Positions 47,594 through 57,322 of a DNA stretch of 58,046 nucleotides are shown here, piece by piece; position 1 is the stretch's first letter, and the number at the start of each line of letters is the position of its first letter. The notes below the pieces were generated by a model. That model was not told the origin of the DNA and did no database searches. It saw only the letters and a program-made list of their open reading frames with translations. The position numbers and the translations under genes were made by a program. The stretch lies in contig NZ_VRZC01000005.1 of assembly GCF_016743215.1 (NCBI RefSeq), positions 1 through 58,046 on the forward strand, given 5' to 3'. The DNA is from Geminocystis sp. GBBB08. Lineage in GTDB: Bacteria; Cyanobacteriota; Cyanobacteriia; Cyanobacteriales; Cyanobacteriaceae.

Positions 47594-48109
47594 ATGATCA
47601 ATAAAAATCATTTTCCTCAAAAAATTTTACTGGGCTTTCTAACAACTTTTCTCTCCTTGAGTTATAAAAATAGTGGTTTTTGTGAAGATATGATTAAAAT
47701 AACTAACCGAAAAAATCAACATCAATACGTTTTAACTCCTGAAATGTCGTGGCAAGATGCTCAAAATTTAGCAAAAAAAATGGGTGGTAATTTAGTTACT
47801 ATTAATGATGAAAAAGAGAATCAATGGTTAGTGGATACTTTCGTAAAATCTGACACTAATTTTCTTTGGATTGGCCTGAATGATCAAGAAAATGAAGGAG
47901 AATTTATTTGGGTTAGTGGGGAAAAATCAGATTACTATAATTGGGCAAAAGATGAGCCGAATGACAATCCAAAGCAAGGAGGGGAAGACTACGGAGTTTT
48001 AAATGGTTTTGCTAATCCTTTTAATCGTCCTGTGGGTACTTGGAGTGATGCACCTATTCATGTTAAACTAAAAGCTATAGTGGAAATTACCTTGCCAATT
48101 TTACCTTAA
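47594..48109 (+). CDS. Exported C-type lectin-like domain protein
   Basis: The 171-residue protein has a signal peptide (about 1-29) and a single C-type lectin-like domain: SWQDAQNLAKKMGGNLVTI, the WIGL motif (FLWIGLNDQ), and the EPN calcium/sugar motif in DEPNDNPKQGGEDY. The usual disulfide cysteines are absent, as in many bacterial members. EPN in eukaryotic lectins suits mannose-type sugars; specificity here is unproven. It starts 12 bases after the CHASE2 kinase, so the three genes form an operon and the lectin may present a sugar ligand to the sensor (inference). Confidence 0.87.
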   Translation: MINKNHFPQKILLGFLTTFLSLSYKNSGFCEDMIKITNRKNQHQYVLTPEMSWQDAQNLAKKMGGNLVTINDEKENQWLVDTFVKSDTNFLWIGLNDQENEGEFIWVSGEKSDYYNWAKDEPNDNPKQGGEDYGVLNGFANPFNRPVGTWSDAPIHVKLKAIVEITLPILP

Positions 48110-48123
48110 CGGATTCTCAGAGT

Positions 48124-49167
48124 TTATCTAAGGCGATCTATTTTGGTAATCAAATGATTATGATTAAGATTAACCACTAAGTCTGTTAAGTTGTGATTTT
48201 TGAGAAGAGGTTTAATATAAATTTGTGGATGTAAGGCTTTCCAAAAATAATGGACAAATTTTTTAATTTCTTCATCACTCATACCTGTTTTACCCTGATT
48301 TATCATTTTATGCTCGGCTTTTTTTCGCCACTGTAAACTAAATTGATAATTTTCAGGATTAAATATCATTAGATAGTCTAGTTTTTGCCATAGGGGTAGA
48401 TACTCTTTTAATCTTTCGTTACAGTCAAGGGCAAATTTTTTGTCTTCCACCGTCACAATGGGATAAGGCGCATTGATAAAGGCTTTTTCCGACACCGGTT
48501 GCACTCCCAGAAACCAACCTTCAAAAATGATAATATCCGCTTTGGTTACTTTTTCTGGTATTATGCGATCGCCTGAACCATTATAAAGAGATTTATCAAA
48601 ACGAGGAATATCAACAGGATAATTTGCTTGATGAAGTTGCTCTAAAACCTTGATACCTAATTCTACATCATGAGTACCAGGAGGACCTCGCCAAATTAAA
48701 CGAGAATCAAAGGTGAGTAATTTTTGTCTTTCTTGGTAGGTTTTATAGAAATCGTCAAGAGAAATGCCAATGCTAAATAGATTTAGAGATTGCCATAACA
48801 CAGATAATATTTTGGTTAAAGTTGTTTTTCCTGTACCTTGTCCGCCTAAAATACCTACAGTTAAAGGATGATTTTGTTGCTTTTTTTTGTCTGCCAATTC
48901 TAAAGCTAAAGGAAGCCAAAAATACCAAATGTTATTGATATTGTTGTAATCATTCGTCAAAGTTAGCCCATGGAATAATAAGTTCAATTTGGGGTAAACC
49001 AAAGGTAAAATGTCAAGTTTTTGTTGTAAAAATTTATGATTATTTTGAGACTTAAAAGGATATTGATGATTACCGTCATCATCTTGTAAGAGTTTTAACT
49101 GTGATGATGATAATTGATTATTATCAATAAATTTTAATAGGGTATTAATAATTTCTAATTGATTCAT
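48124..49167 (-). CDS. D-glycerate 3-kinase (plant/cyanobacterial GLYK type)
   Basis: The enzyme phosphorylates D-glycerate to 3-phosphoglycerate, closing the photorespiratory cycle. The 347-residue P-loop protein of the uridine kinase-like fold has Walker A GGQGTGKTT (108-116), DDFYKTYQER, RGPPGTHDVELG and the FEGWFLGVQPV motif that mark glycerate kinase. The N-terminal 80 residues are variable. It is convergent with the lectin gene, only 14 bases apart. Confidence 0.93.
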   Translation of the reverse strand: MNQLEIINTLLKFIDNNQLSSSQLKLLQDDDGNHQYPFKSQNNHKFLQQKLDILPLVYPKLNLLFHGLTLTNDYNNINNIWYFWLPLALELADKKKQQNHPLTVGILGGQGTGKTTLTKILSVLWQSLNLFSIGISLDDFYKTYQERQKLLTFDSRLIWRGPPGTHDVELGIKVLEQLHQANYPVDIPRFDKSLYNGSGDRIIPEKVTKADIIIFEGWFLGVQPVSEKAFINAPYPIVTVEDKKFALDCNERLKEYLPLWQKLDYLMIFNPENYQFSLQWRKKAEHKMINQGKTGMSDEEIKKFVHYFWKALHPQIYIKPLLKNHNLTDLVVNLNHNHLITKIDRLR

Positions 49168-49480
49168 TGATATTGATAAACTCCATACGCATCTAAGTTA
49201 ACTATGGGAGGTAGAGAAGAGGTAAACGTTTGGGAATCAAAAAGCTATTAAAACTAGAGATTTAGACATACTACATTAACAAAAAAGTGCTCAATTTTAG
49301 GAAAGGGTTTAAACCCCTTGTTTACTAACAAACTTAACACTTTTGACCTTATTTTTATTGATTATAAATACACTTAAAAGGTATGTTAACAACATCAAAA
49401 CCTTGATTTTTCAGTATTTCTCCTAGTCTTAAGAGTCATAAGAGTCTCCCTAATTGATTGATAGACTTTTTAAGCAAACC
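49168..49480. other. Intergenic region with palindrome
   Basis: This is 313 bases between two minus-strand genes. Apart from the palindrome at 49301-49320 I see nothing definite; promoter elements for the glycerate kinase gene should be near 49170-49230. Confidence 0.5.
49301..49320. repeat. Palindromic repeat with GTTTAAAC-like core (copy 6)
   Basis: GAAAGGGTTTAAACCCCTTG, imperfect at one arm. It shares the flank pattern TGCTCA upstream and TTGTT downstream with copy 1 at 2274. Confidence 0.6.
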
Positions 49481-51721
49481 CTAATTGTTAATTATTCTTG
49501 CTATTGCTTTAAGTAAAATTCTTGGTTGTAATGGTTTTAATAAATACTCATCAATACCAGAATGAGATAAATTTTCCCAATCATTGCCATTTATTTCTTC
49601 TCGAATAACGATTAAATGTAAATTATTATCACTATCGGTTTTAAGGGCATGGGAAATGTTTAAAGAAATTTGCTGATTTTGTTCTAAAATGACGATAGCT
49701 GGATTAATTAATTTTATTCTATTAATAGCCTCATTCAAATCTACTAACCAAATAACTTGATAATCTGCAGCAGTTAATAATTCACATAAAAAAGTACCAA
49801 TTTCATCATCATGGGAAATAATTACAATAGTTTTATTTACTTTTATTTCTACTATTTCTTTTTCATTTATTTTGGGTATGAAATTGATTGGTTCTTTAGA
49901 ATTTGGTAAAATTACTGTAAAAGTAGAACCTTTTCCCACCGTAGATTTTACTTCAATTAAACCTCCATGCAATTCTACTAAATGTTTTGTTAATGCTAAT
50001 CCTAATCCGGTGCCAGAATGAGTACGAGTTCGATAATTTTCTAGTTGTTGAAATTTGGTAAATAAAAGAGGAATTTGTTTTTCGTCAATCCCAATTCCAG
50101 TATCTTCTACTTGAAAAATTGCTTGATTTTTATTTCTCATTAATCTAATAATTACTTCTCCACCTGATGGCGTAAATTTAATAGCATTATCTACCAGATT
50201 TAATAATATTTGATATAGTCTTTCTTCGTCAGCATAAAATAAAACTAAGTCGGGAGTTGTTAGATTATCTAGCCTTATGGTAATGCCTTGATGACGAGCA
50301 ATTTCTAACCCCGCTAAATAAATCATTTTACTAAGATTTTCTATCGATATTTTTTCAATATAAAGTAGTGATTTACCAGCTTCAATATCGGCAAAATCTA
50401 AAATATTATTAATTAATTTTAATAACTTTTTACCACTATCTTGTATAATTTTTAAATATCTTACTTCTTGGTCATTGGATAAGTTATTATTAGTGTTATT
50501 TGACCAATGTAATAAAGTTCCAGATAAACCAATAACACAGGTTAAAGGAGTTCTTAATTCATGGCTAATACTTCCCAAAAATTCTGTTTTAGATTGATTA
50601 GCAATTTGAGCGGCAATTAAAGCATCTTGTAACTGCTTTGCTTTTTTTTCTATTTGTTGTTCTAGTAATTTTTTTTGTTCTTCTAGTTTATGAGAAGAGT
50701 TATATTGATAGATAGCTACAGCTAAATATTCAGCAATATTTTTGAGAAAATTAACTTCACTACTTTTCCATTTTCTGGAGGTAAAACATTGATGAGCAAT
50801 TAATAAACCCCAGAGTTTATTTTGAACAATAATTGGGATAACTATTTTAGCTTTTACCTTTAATTTTTCCATTGATTCTTTCAGACATTTATTGATATTA
50901 GAATTATCAATATCTTCTACTGCTAAATGAAATCCCTTCAGATATTTTTCTTCACAGTTTCTAATGGTATTAAAACAAGTTTCTTCTTGAAAATTTAATA
51001 CAGAAGGAATTAGATTTGATGCTTTTGCTTCATAGGTTACAGTATCAATAAACTTGGTTTCTGCTGAAAATTTCTCTTTGATTGGTACTTTTATTTGATA
51101 GACTAAAAGACGATCAATTTGTAATAATTTTTGTACCTGTTCTATAGTCATTTTGACAATAATTAATAAATCTAAATCTTGCTGAATTTTTTGTGTTACT
51201 TGATGTAAAATTTTCTCCTGTTGAATTCTATTTTTTAAAATAATTTCTATGGATTGATTTTCAAAATAATCGTTTAAATAACCTTCTTGAAAGCATAAAG
51301 GTTCTGTAAGAATTTTGAGTAAGGCAATAATAAAATATTGATTAGAAAAATCTTCATTTTGATATTGACATAAGATTCTTGTTAATTTTTTAAATTCTTC
51401 TGAGGGGAGAATTATTTGTGGTTTAGTTAATTCTAAAAAATCGATGATTTCTTGACGATCAAAAGTAATGGTTATTTGATAATATATTTCGTTAATCTGC
51501 TTTTCAACTAATAATAAAGCCTTTATTTTATCTGACACAAATAATTGAAAACTGTGAAATTTTTGTTTTGGTGTGTTATCAGAGGAAATTAAATTATCCT
51601 CATTAAGATATATTCCTTTATAATCATTTTTATTTACTAAATCTTGCCATAGATGACTGATTTTAGTAAACATTTGATGAGGAATAATTCTACTAATAAG
51701 GGATTGACTGGATATAAACAT
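49481..51721 (-). CDS. GAF-containing hybrid sensor histidine kinase with degenerate receiver
   Basis: The 746-residue cytoplasmic kinase has an uncharacterised N-terminus (1-170), a GAF domain (about 185-345), a coiled linker, HisKA with H about 386 in ISHELRTPL, a HATPase domain (DNAIKFTPSGGE, VEDTGIGID, GTGLGLAL) and a C-terminal receiver fold (about 630-746). No membrane segment is seen. The GAF has no bilin-binding cysteine that I can place with certainty. In the receiver the phospho-acceptor position is Glu (AIVILEQN) rather than Asp, while the lysine (LLKPL) remains, so the domain probably cannot be phosphorylated. The partner regulator is not adjacent. Confidence 0.9.
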   Translation of the reverse strand: MFISSQSLISRIIPHQMFTKISHLWQDLVNKNDYKGIYLNEDNLISSDNTPKQKFHSFQLFVSDKIKALLLVEKQINEIYYQITITFDRQEIIDFLELTKPQIILPSEEFKKLTRILCQYQNEDFSNQYFIIALLKILTEPLCFQEGYLNDYFENQSIEIILKNRIQQEKILHQVTQKIQQDLDLLIIVKMTIEQVQKLLQIDRLLVYQIKVPIKEKFSAETKFIDTVTYEAKASNLIPSVLNFQEETCFNTIRNCEEKYLKGFHLAVEDIDNSNINKCLKESMEKLKVKAKIVIPIIVQNKLWGLLIAHQCFTSRKWKSSEVNFLKNIAEYLAVAIYQYNSSHKLEEQKKLLEQQIEKKAKQLQDALIAAQIANQSKTEFLGSISHELRTPLTCVIGLSGTLLHWSNNTNNNLSNDQEVRYLKIIQDSGKKLLKLINNILDFADIEAGKSLLYIEKISIENLSKMIYLAGLEIARHQGITIRLDNLTTPDLVLFYADEERLYQILLNLVDNAIKFTPSGGEVIIRLMRNKNQAIFQVEDTGIGIDEKQIPLLFTKFQQLENYRTRTHSGTGLGLALTKHLVELHGGLIEVKSTVGKGSTFTVILPNSKEPINFIPKINEKEIVEIKVNKTIVIISHDDEIGTFLCELLTAADYQVIWLVDLNEAINRIKLINPAIVILEQNQQISLNISHALKTDSDNNLHLIVIREEINGNDWENLSHSGIDEYLLKPLQPRILLKAIARIINN

Positions 51722-52117
51722 TAATTAGAAAGTTCAAAAGATAGCTAGATACAATACAGAATGTATAATTGAGAATTGAGAATAAAAAATTTAAAATTTT
51801 TAAGATTTAAGAGAATTTCAGAGTTTGCTGTCATTTATGTACTTTACTGATAATTTTTTCTACCTTAATAGTTACCTATTACTATGATGTCTTTATTTGT
51901 TTAATTTTGGTGAAACTGTAATCTTTTCTAAAGATTGAATGGATTTTTCCCTTAATATTTTTTTTAGATTTACAAAATTAGAAATTAGCCATCAAGATAG
52001 GTATATATTCCACAATTAACTATTAGCTAATACCTGATACCTAACACTTACGACTAGACTAATAATTATCTCTATTTTGCCTAATCTCAATGAATAACTT
52101 TGAGATAAAAGTTTTGA
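51722..52117. other. Intergenic region with short heptamer repeats
   Basis: This is 396 AT-rich bases between two minus-strand genes. It holds AATTGAG twice (51767-51780) and ATACCTG/ATACCTA (52030-52043), the latter the reverse complement of the AGGTATC unit at 7776. No gene or RNA is evident. Confidence 0.55.
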
Positions 52118-53200
52118 TTAAGATAAGTTTATTTTAGTATTGTTATCGATTAATTGTGGTTTTCCATCACTATCAATAGCACCAAATTGCTGAAAATATT
52201 GGTTAATATCCGCAGGTAATTGGGGAAAGTTAAATAGTTTATCTCCATGGGCAATATCTGCCCAAAAATTTCTTAATAACGGTGCATATTTTTTCGCTTC
52301 TGTCAAGGGTAAGTTTAAAGGAGGAGACGTTAATATAGTTATCATAAAGGGAAATGAGCGATCGCAAGTCCATTTTTGAGAAAAATCTGCTAAGTTTTCC
52401 ATTTCTGGTAATTGGGTGATACGATGAGACTCGATGATTAATTGATTATCCTTTAATTCTAAGATGCGATAAGGATGAGGATAAGTAATTAATGAACCTG
52501 TCGTAATTTCATAAATGTTATTAAAATTGGCGATGTCTTGTATATGTAAATGTCCTGTAAAAATAAATTTTACTTGATATTTTTCTAGTATTGTTAATAA
52601 ATCTGAAGCATTATCTAACATATATCTCTGCCCTAAAACATGATCAGATTGTTGAGGTAAGTGTTCAATTACATTATGATGAATCATCAAGAAGATTAAC
52701 TTATCCTGAAGATGAGAAAGAGTTTCTTCTAACCAAATTAATTGATTTTCTCTTAAGCAACCTAATTGTTTTCCTTGGGCATTAAATTGATTGGAATTGA
52801 GGGCGACTAATTGTAAGCCTTTTGCAATTTCACAAGTATAGTCTAATTTATTGGTATTTTCATAGCCAAACTGTTGATAATAATGGGGAAAATCTGTAAA
52901 GGCAATGGTTGTATCATTTCCTGTTAAACTAGGAACATCATGATTACCCGGAATCACATATACGGGGTAAGGTAAAGTGGCTAATTTTTTTTGTAACCAA
53001 CGATGATTAACTTTTTCTCCGTCTTGGGTTAAATCCCCTGGTAATAAAAGAAAATCAAGGTTAAGGGTGCTTAAATGTTGTAAAACTACTTCTAAGGCTG
53101 GTATGCTCAATTGAGTTAAATGAAAACGATTAGCATTAAAATCAATGGTTTCCGGTAAAGCTATATGTAAATCACTGGCGATCGCAAAACGTACATTCAT
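52118..53200 (-). CDS. Calcineurin-like metallophosphoesterase
   Basis: The 360-residue protein has all five phosphoesterase motifs: ASDLHIAL (D9, H11), LPGDLTQDG, GNHDVP, MIHHN and GHLHIQ. The order and spacing resemble class III cyclic nucleotide phosphodiesterases and GpdQ-like enzymes, which bind two metal ions. A C-terminal region of 100 residues (after about 260) is specific to this type and unrecognised. The substrate is not determined. It is divergent from trmB. Confidence 0.88.
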   Translation of the reverse strand: MNVRFAIASDLHIALPETIDFNANRFHLTQLSIPALEVVLQHLSTLNLDFLLLPGDLTQDGEKVNHRWLQKKLATLPYPVYVIPGNHDVPSLTGNDTTIAFTDFPHYYQQFGYENTNKLDYTCEIAKGLQLVALNSNQFNAQGKQLGCLRENQLIWLEETLSHLQDKLIFLMIHHNVIEHLPQQSDHVLGQRYMLDNASDLLTILEKYQVKFIFTGHLHIQDIANFNNIYEITTGSLITYPHPYRILELKDNQLIIESHRITQLPEMENLADFSQKWTCDRSFPFMITILTSPPLNLPLTEAKKYAPLLRNFWADIAHGDKLFNFPQLPADINQYFQQFGAIDSDGKPQLIDNNTKINLS

Positions 53201-53371
53201 AGTTTAAATTAACCTATAAGCAAAGATAAAATTATACTAGCAATGATATTATTTATTTCAAGTCGAAAACTAAGACTGTAAAGATTTGTCTCCGATAGGA
53301 GTTAAATCAAAAATAGTTATCATTCAAAATTAACTTTAAATTAGAATCCTAAAAATAGGAGAAAAAATACA

Positions 53372-54007
53372 TTGGCTAGAGTCAGAGTGCGTCAACACGT
53401 CAATCCATTAAGTAACAAGTATCAACAATCAATCTCCATACCAGATTGGAGTCAAGTATATTCTAATTTATCCGCACCCTTTCACCTTGATTTAGGTTGT
53501 GCTAGGGGGCGTTTTTTGTTACAAATGGCGCAAAAAAATCCCCACAGAAATTATTTAGGCATAGAAATAAGAGAAGCATTAGTCAAGGAAGCCAATCAAA
53601 TTAAAGATGAATATAATTTAACTAATCTTTTTTATTTATCTGGAAATATTAATCATTTTTTCAAAGAATTATTAGCCTCTTTACCGCCTAATAGTTTAGA
53701 ATTAGTAACGATACAATTTCCTGATCCTTGGTTTAAGAAAAAACATCAAAAAAGAAGAGTTGTACAATCAGAAATAGTTGCAATTTTGGCACAATTTTTA
53801 AGTAAAAAAGGTCAAATATTTTTACAGTCAGATATAAAAGAAGTCGCCGAAGAAATGTGTTCTCGTTTTTTAGATAATCAGCAATTTAAACCTTTAAAAT
53901 CAGAAATTTGGCTCTCAGAAAATCCCTTAGAAATTATGACAGAAAGAGAAATCGCTACTATAAATAAAGGAGAAAAAGTTTATCGCACAATTTTAACCCT
54001 ATTTTAA
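53372..54007 (+). CDS. trmB: tRNA (guanine-N7-)-methyltransferase
   Basis: TrmB makes m7G46 in the tRNA variable loop. The 211-residue SAM enzyme has motif I LDLGCARGRFL (39-49), GIEIREALV and the family signature FPDPWFKKKHQKRR (about 115-128). The start is TTG, preceded by AGGAG (53357-53361) ten bases upstream, and the product then begins MARVRVRQHVNPL, the usual cyanobacterial N-terminus; no in-frame ATG lies before it. Confidence 0.95.
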   Translation: MARVRVRQHVNPLSNKYQQSISIPDWSQVYSNLSAPFHLDLGCARGRFLLQMAQKNPHRNYLGIEIREALVKEANQIKDEYNLTNLFYLSGNINHFFKELLASLPPNSLELVTIQFPDPWFKKKHQKRRVVQSEIVAILAQFLSKKGQIFLQSDIKEVAEEMCSRFLDNQQFKPLKSEIWLSENPLEIMTEREIATINKGEKVYRTILTLF

Positions 54008-54127
54008 TTTTTCTCTGAGATAACTATTTCGTTAATTGGTATGAATAGTTACAGAATCAGTTTTAAAGATTTCTATAGTCTAATAGCTTATGCAGAATCA
54101 ATCATAGGCAAAATTGATTATATATTT

Positions 54128-55045
54128 ATGAGAATTGAACAAATCAAGGCTTTTCTAGCGGTAAGTGAAACAGGTAGTTTTGGACAAGCAGCAAAGCTTT
54201 GTGGAGTGACACAATCAACTATTAGCCGTCAAGTTCAAGGTTTAGAAACTCATTTAAAAACAGCTTTATTTCATCGTCAAGCAGTAGCAAAATTAACCGT
54301 TAGCGGAGAAAAATTATTACCCCATGCTAGGCGTATTTGTCAGGAATGGGAAAAAGTTGAGGAAAAAATTCAAGAATTACTTGGCGGTGAGCAACCAGAG
54401 TTGTGTGTAGCAGCAATTCATTCTGTATGTGCATATTATTTACCTCCTATTTTACAAGATTTTTGCCAAAATCATCCCCAAGTACAACTACGAGTGACTG
54501 CTTTAGGTAGCGATCGAGCTTTAAAAGTTTTAAGGGATGGTTTGGTAGATATAGCTTTAGTCATGAATAATAAGTATTTAACCTCTAGTTCAGATATGGT
54601 AGTTAAACATTTATATCATGAACCAATTAAAGTATTAGTATCGAGTAGTCATCCGTTAGCTACAGCTAAAAGCGTTACTATTGCAGAATTAGCCAAGTAT
54701 TCTCAAGTGATTTTTAAAGATGGTTATGGTATGCAACGTATAGTTCAAGATATATTCGCTCTTTACGGATTTGAGTTAGAAGTTGCGATGGAGTTAAATA
54801 CTTTGGATGCCTTTCGGGGAGTGATTCGTCAAGGAAATTTAATTGCTTTATTACCTGAATTAGCATTGCAAGAGTCAAAGTTAGATTCCACTTTAGCTAT
54901 TATTCCCATTACTATGCCTTCCAATAATTCTTTTAATCATGAATTAACCAGAGAAGTTGTTTTGATTACCACAAAAGATCGTTTAGAAATTCCCACAGTA
55001 AGAGATTTTTTTAATTTAGTTTATGAGTATAGTGTGATGAAGTGA
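54128..55045 (+). CDS. LysR-type transcriptional regulator (NtcB-like)
   Basis: From this ATG (MRIEQIKAFLAVSETGSFG) the protein has 305 residues, the normal LysR size. An ATG 29 codons upstream (54041) adds residues unlike the family. The winged helix-turn-helix (GSFGQAAKLCGVTQSTISRQ) occupies the first 60 residues and the LysR substrate-binding domain the rest (QPELCVAAIHSVCAYYLPP, DGYGMQRIVQ, NTLDAFRGVIRQGNLIALLP). The effector domain reads like cyanobacterial NtcB, the activator of nitrate assimilation genes, but I cannot confirm this without alignment, and no nitrogen gene is nearby. The gene follows trmB by 120 bases. Confidence 0.88.
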   Translation: MRIEQIKAFLAVSETGSFGQAAKLCGVTQSTISRQVQGLETHLKTALFHRQAVAKLTVSGEKLLPHARRICQEWEKVEEKIQELLGGEQPELCVAAIHSVCAYYLPPILQDFCQNHPQVQLRVTALGSDRALKVLRDGLVDIALVMNNKYLTSSSDMVVKHLYHEPIKVLVSSSHPLATAKSVTIAELAKYSQVIFKDGYGMQRIVQDIFALYGFELEVAMELNTLDAFRGVIRQGNLIALLPELALQESKLDSTLAIIPITMPSNNSFNHELTREVVLITTKDRLEIPTVRDFFNLVYEYSVMK

Positions 55046-55135
55046 TGAGGTGATAGGGATAAGAAAATGTGTTGGAAAGATAAATAATCTGCAACTTAAA
55101 TGTTATAATTTGTCCTGAGAATTATAGCACTCATC

Positions 55136-55210
55136 ATGTTTGTGTTTGAAATTATCAAATGCAACAAACTTGATCACAGCAAAGATTTTGATAAAGCCAT
55201 GAGTGTATGA
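55136..55210 (+). CDS. Possible 24-residue reading frame upstream of trpS
   Basis: A frame MFVFEIIKCNKLDHSKDFDK followed by AMSV and stop sits in the 223-base gap before trpS. It has a mixed, protein-like composition but no clear ribosome binding site. It may be a decayed gene end or chance. Confidence 0.2.
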   Translation: MFVFEIIKCNKLDHSKDFDKAMSV

Positions 55211-55268
55211 GAATTTGATGTTATATTCATCTATTCAATAAAGTTAACTGAATTTTTAACCAAAAATA

Positions 55269-56279
55269 ATGACCAAAAAGCGTGTTTTATCAGGAGTACA
55301 ACCGACAGGAAATTTACATATCGGCAATTATTTAGGGGCAATTCGCAACTGGGTAGAGTTACAATATAACTATGATAATTTTTTCTGTGTCGTTGATTTA
55401 CACGCTATCACTGTACCTCATAATCCTGCTACTTTAGCTCAAGATACCTACACCATTGCCGCTTTATATTTGGCTTGTGGTATTGACTTAAACTATTCTA
55501 CTATTTTTGTACAATCTCACGTTAGCGCCCATAGTGAATTAGCATGGTTGTTAAACTGTGTAACTCCCCTTAATTGGTTAGAACGAATGATCCAATTTAA
55601 AGAAAAAGCCATTAAACAAGGAGACAATGTCAGTGTTGGTTTATTAGACTATCCTGTTTTGATGGCGGCGGATATATTATTATATGATGCTGATCAAGTA
55701 CCTGTAGGAGAAGATCAAAAACAGCATTTAGAGTTAACCCGTAATATTGCTATAGCAGTTAATCATAAATATGGTAACGAAAAAAATCCTATCTTTAAAA
55801 TACCAGAGCCTTTAATCAGAAAAGAAGGTGCGAGAATAATGAGTCTTAGCGACGGTAGCAAAAAAATGTCTAAATCTGATCCCTCGGAATTAAGTAGAAT
55901 CAATTTATTGGATACTCCTGATGATATTCGGAAAAAAATTAAAAAATGTAAAACTGATCCTATTATGGGTTTAAATTTTGCTGACGATCGCCCAGAGTGT
56001 AATAATTTATTAGGATTATACGGCATTTTTACTGGTAAAAGTCAAGAAGAAGTAACCACAGAATGTAGTGATATGGGTTGGGGTAAATTTAAACCGTTGC
56101 TAACGGAAGCGACTATTACTGCTTTAACTCCCATTCAGGCTAAATACCAAGAAATCATGACAGAGAAAAGTTATTTAGATTCTGTGTTAAAAGAGGGTAA
56201 AGAAAAAGCCGAAAGTGTTGCCAGTATAACTTTAAAAAGGGTAAAAGATGCTTTGGGATATTTAACTATTAAAAATTAA
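55269..56279 (+). CDS. trpS: Tryptophanyl-tRNA synthetase
   Basis: This is a class I enzyme that charges tRNA-Trp. The 336-residue protein has the HIGH motif as HIGN (17-20, in GNLHIGNYLG), KMSKS (about 198-202, KKMSKSDP), and YDADQVPVGEDQKQHLELTR, typical of TrpRS. The length matches bacterial TrpRS. It is followed by a metF-like gene after 92 bases. Confidence 0.97.
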   Translation: MTKKRVLSGVQPTGNLHIGNYLGAIRNWVELQYNYDNFFCVVDLHAITVPHNPATLAQDTYTIAALYLACGIDLNYSTIFVQSHVSAHSELAWLLNCVTPLNWLERMIQFKEKAIKQGDNVSVGLLDYPVLMAADILLYDADQVPVGEDQKQHLELTRNIAIAVNHKYGNEKNPIFKIPEPLIRKEGARIMSLSDGSKKMSKSDPSELSRINLLDTPDDIRKKIKKCKTDPIMGLNFADDRPECNNLLGLYGIFTGKSQEEVTTECSDMGWGKFKPLLTEATITALTPIQAKYQEIMTEKSYLDSVLKEGKEKAESVASITLKRVKDALGYLTIKN

Positions 56280-56371
56280 CTCCCTTCAAAGATAGGAAAG
56301 TTGAAAGCAAATATTTTCCCTCTCTTATCTTAGTCTCCTTTTCTTTTCCTCTTACTTATTACTTAATATAT

Positions 56372-57250
56372 ATGACTAATAAATTTCAAGCAGCGATCGC
56401 CAATAAAGAGTTTTTGATTACGGCTGAAATTACACCGCCTAAAGGTGGCAATCCTCAGCGAATGTTAGAAGTGGCAGAATTGTTGAAAAATCGTGTTCAT
56501 GGTGTTAATATTACAGATGGTAGTCGAGCAGTATTAAGAATGTCCTCTATTGCCGCTTGTGCCTTATTATCTCAGAAACGAATTGAGCCAATTTGTCAAG
56601 TAACTGGTAGAGATAGAAATGCGATCGCCTTACAAGCAGATTTAATGGGAGCTTATAGTTTAGGAATTAGAAACATTTTAGCCTTAACAGGTGATCCTTT
56701 AAAAGCAGGAGATCATCCCAAATCTAAGGCAGTTTTTGAGTTGGAATCGGTGCGATTATTAAAGTTAATTAGACAATTAAATCAAGGTTTTGATCTTCAT
56801 AATAAACCTTTAGTTGACGGCAATTTAGACTTATTTGCAGGAGCTGCAGTTGATCCTCAATCTAATAGTTGGTCTGGATTACAACGCCGTTTTGAAGCAA
56901 AATTAATGGCTGGGGCAAAGTTTTTTCAAAGTCAATTAATCACAGATTTTGATAAATTAGATCTATTTATGAATCAAATTGCGATAAATTGTGATCGACC
57001 AATTTTAGCGGGAATATTTTTATTAAAAAGTGCAAAAAATGCTATATTTATTAATAAAAATGTGCCGGGAGTTCAGATCCCAGAAACGATAATTAAAAGA
57101 CTAGAAAAAGCTGAAAAACCCTTAGAAGAAGGGGTAAAAATCGCTGCCGAGCAAGTAAAATTAGCTAAAAGTATTTGTCAAGGAGTACATTTGATGGCTA
57201 TAAAAAAAGAAGATTTAATACCACAAATATTAGACTTAGCTGAGATTTAA
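56372..57250 (+). CDS. metF: Methylenetetrahydrofolate reductase family protein
   Basis: The enzyme likely reduces 5,10-methylene-THF to 5-methyl-THF for methionine synthesis. The 292-residue TIM-barrel flavoprotein has the catalytic glutamate in ITAEITPPKGG (about E19), NITDGSRAVLRMS, and the folate-binding ALTGDPLKAGDHP with the conserved Asp. The length fits E. coli MetF (296). Electron donor specificity is not evident. Confidence 0.9.
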   Translation: MTNKFQAAIANKEFLITAEITPPKGGNPQRMLEVAELLKNRVHGVNITDGSRAVLRMSSIAACALLSQKRIEPICQVTGRDRNAIALQADLMGAYSLGIRNILALTGDPLKAGDHPKSKAVFELESVRLLKLIRQLNQGFDLHNKPLVDGNLDLFAGAAVDPQSNSWSGLQRRFEAKLMAGAKFFQSQLITDFDKLDLFMNQIAINCDRPILAGIFLLKSAKNAIFINKNVPGVQIPETIIKRLEKAEKPLEEGVKIAAEQVKLAKSICQGVHLMAIKKEDLIPQILDLAEI

Positions 57251-57322
57251 CTAAATGTAGAAACATAAACCTGTGAATGATGAAGCCCACACCATAAATC
57301 TTTGATTTTGATGCTGGGTAGT

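Noticed and set aside
51100-51160. Phytochrome-type bilin attachment in the GAF domain of the hybrid kinase
   Set aside because: I could not place a cysteine at the expected bilin-binding position, so I do not call it a photoreceptor.
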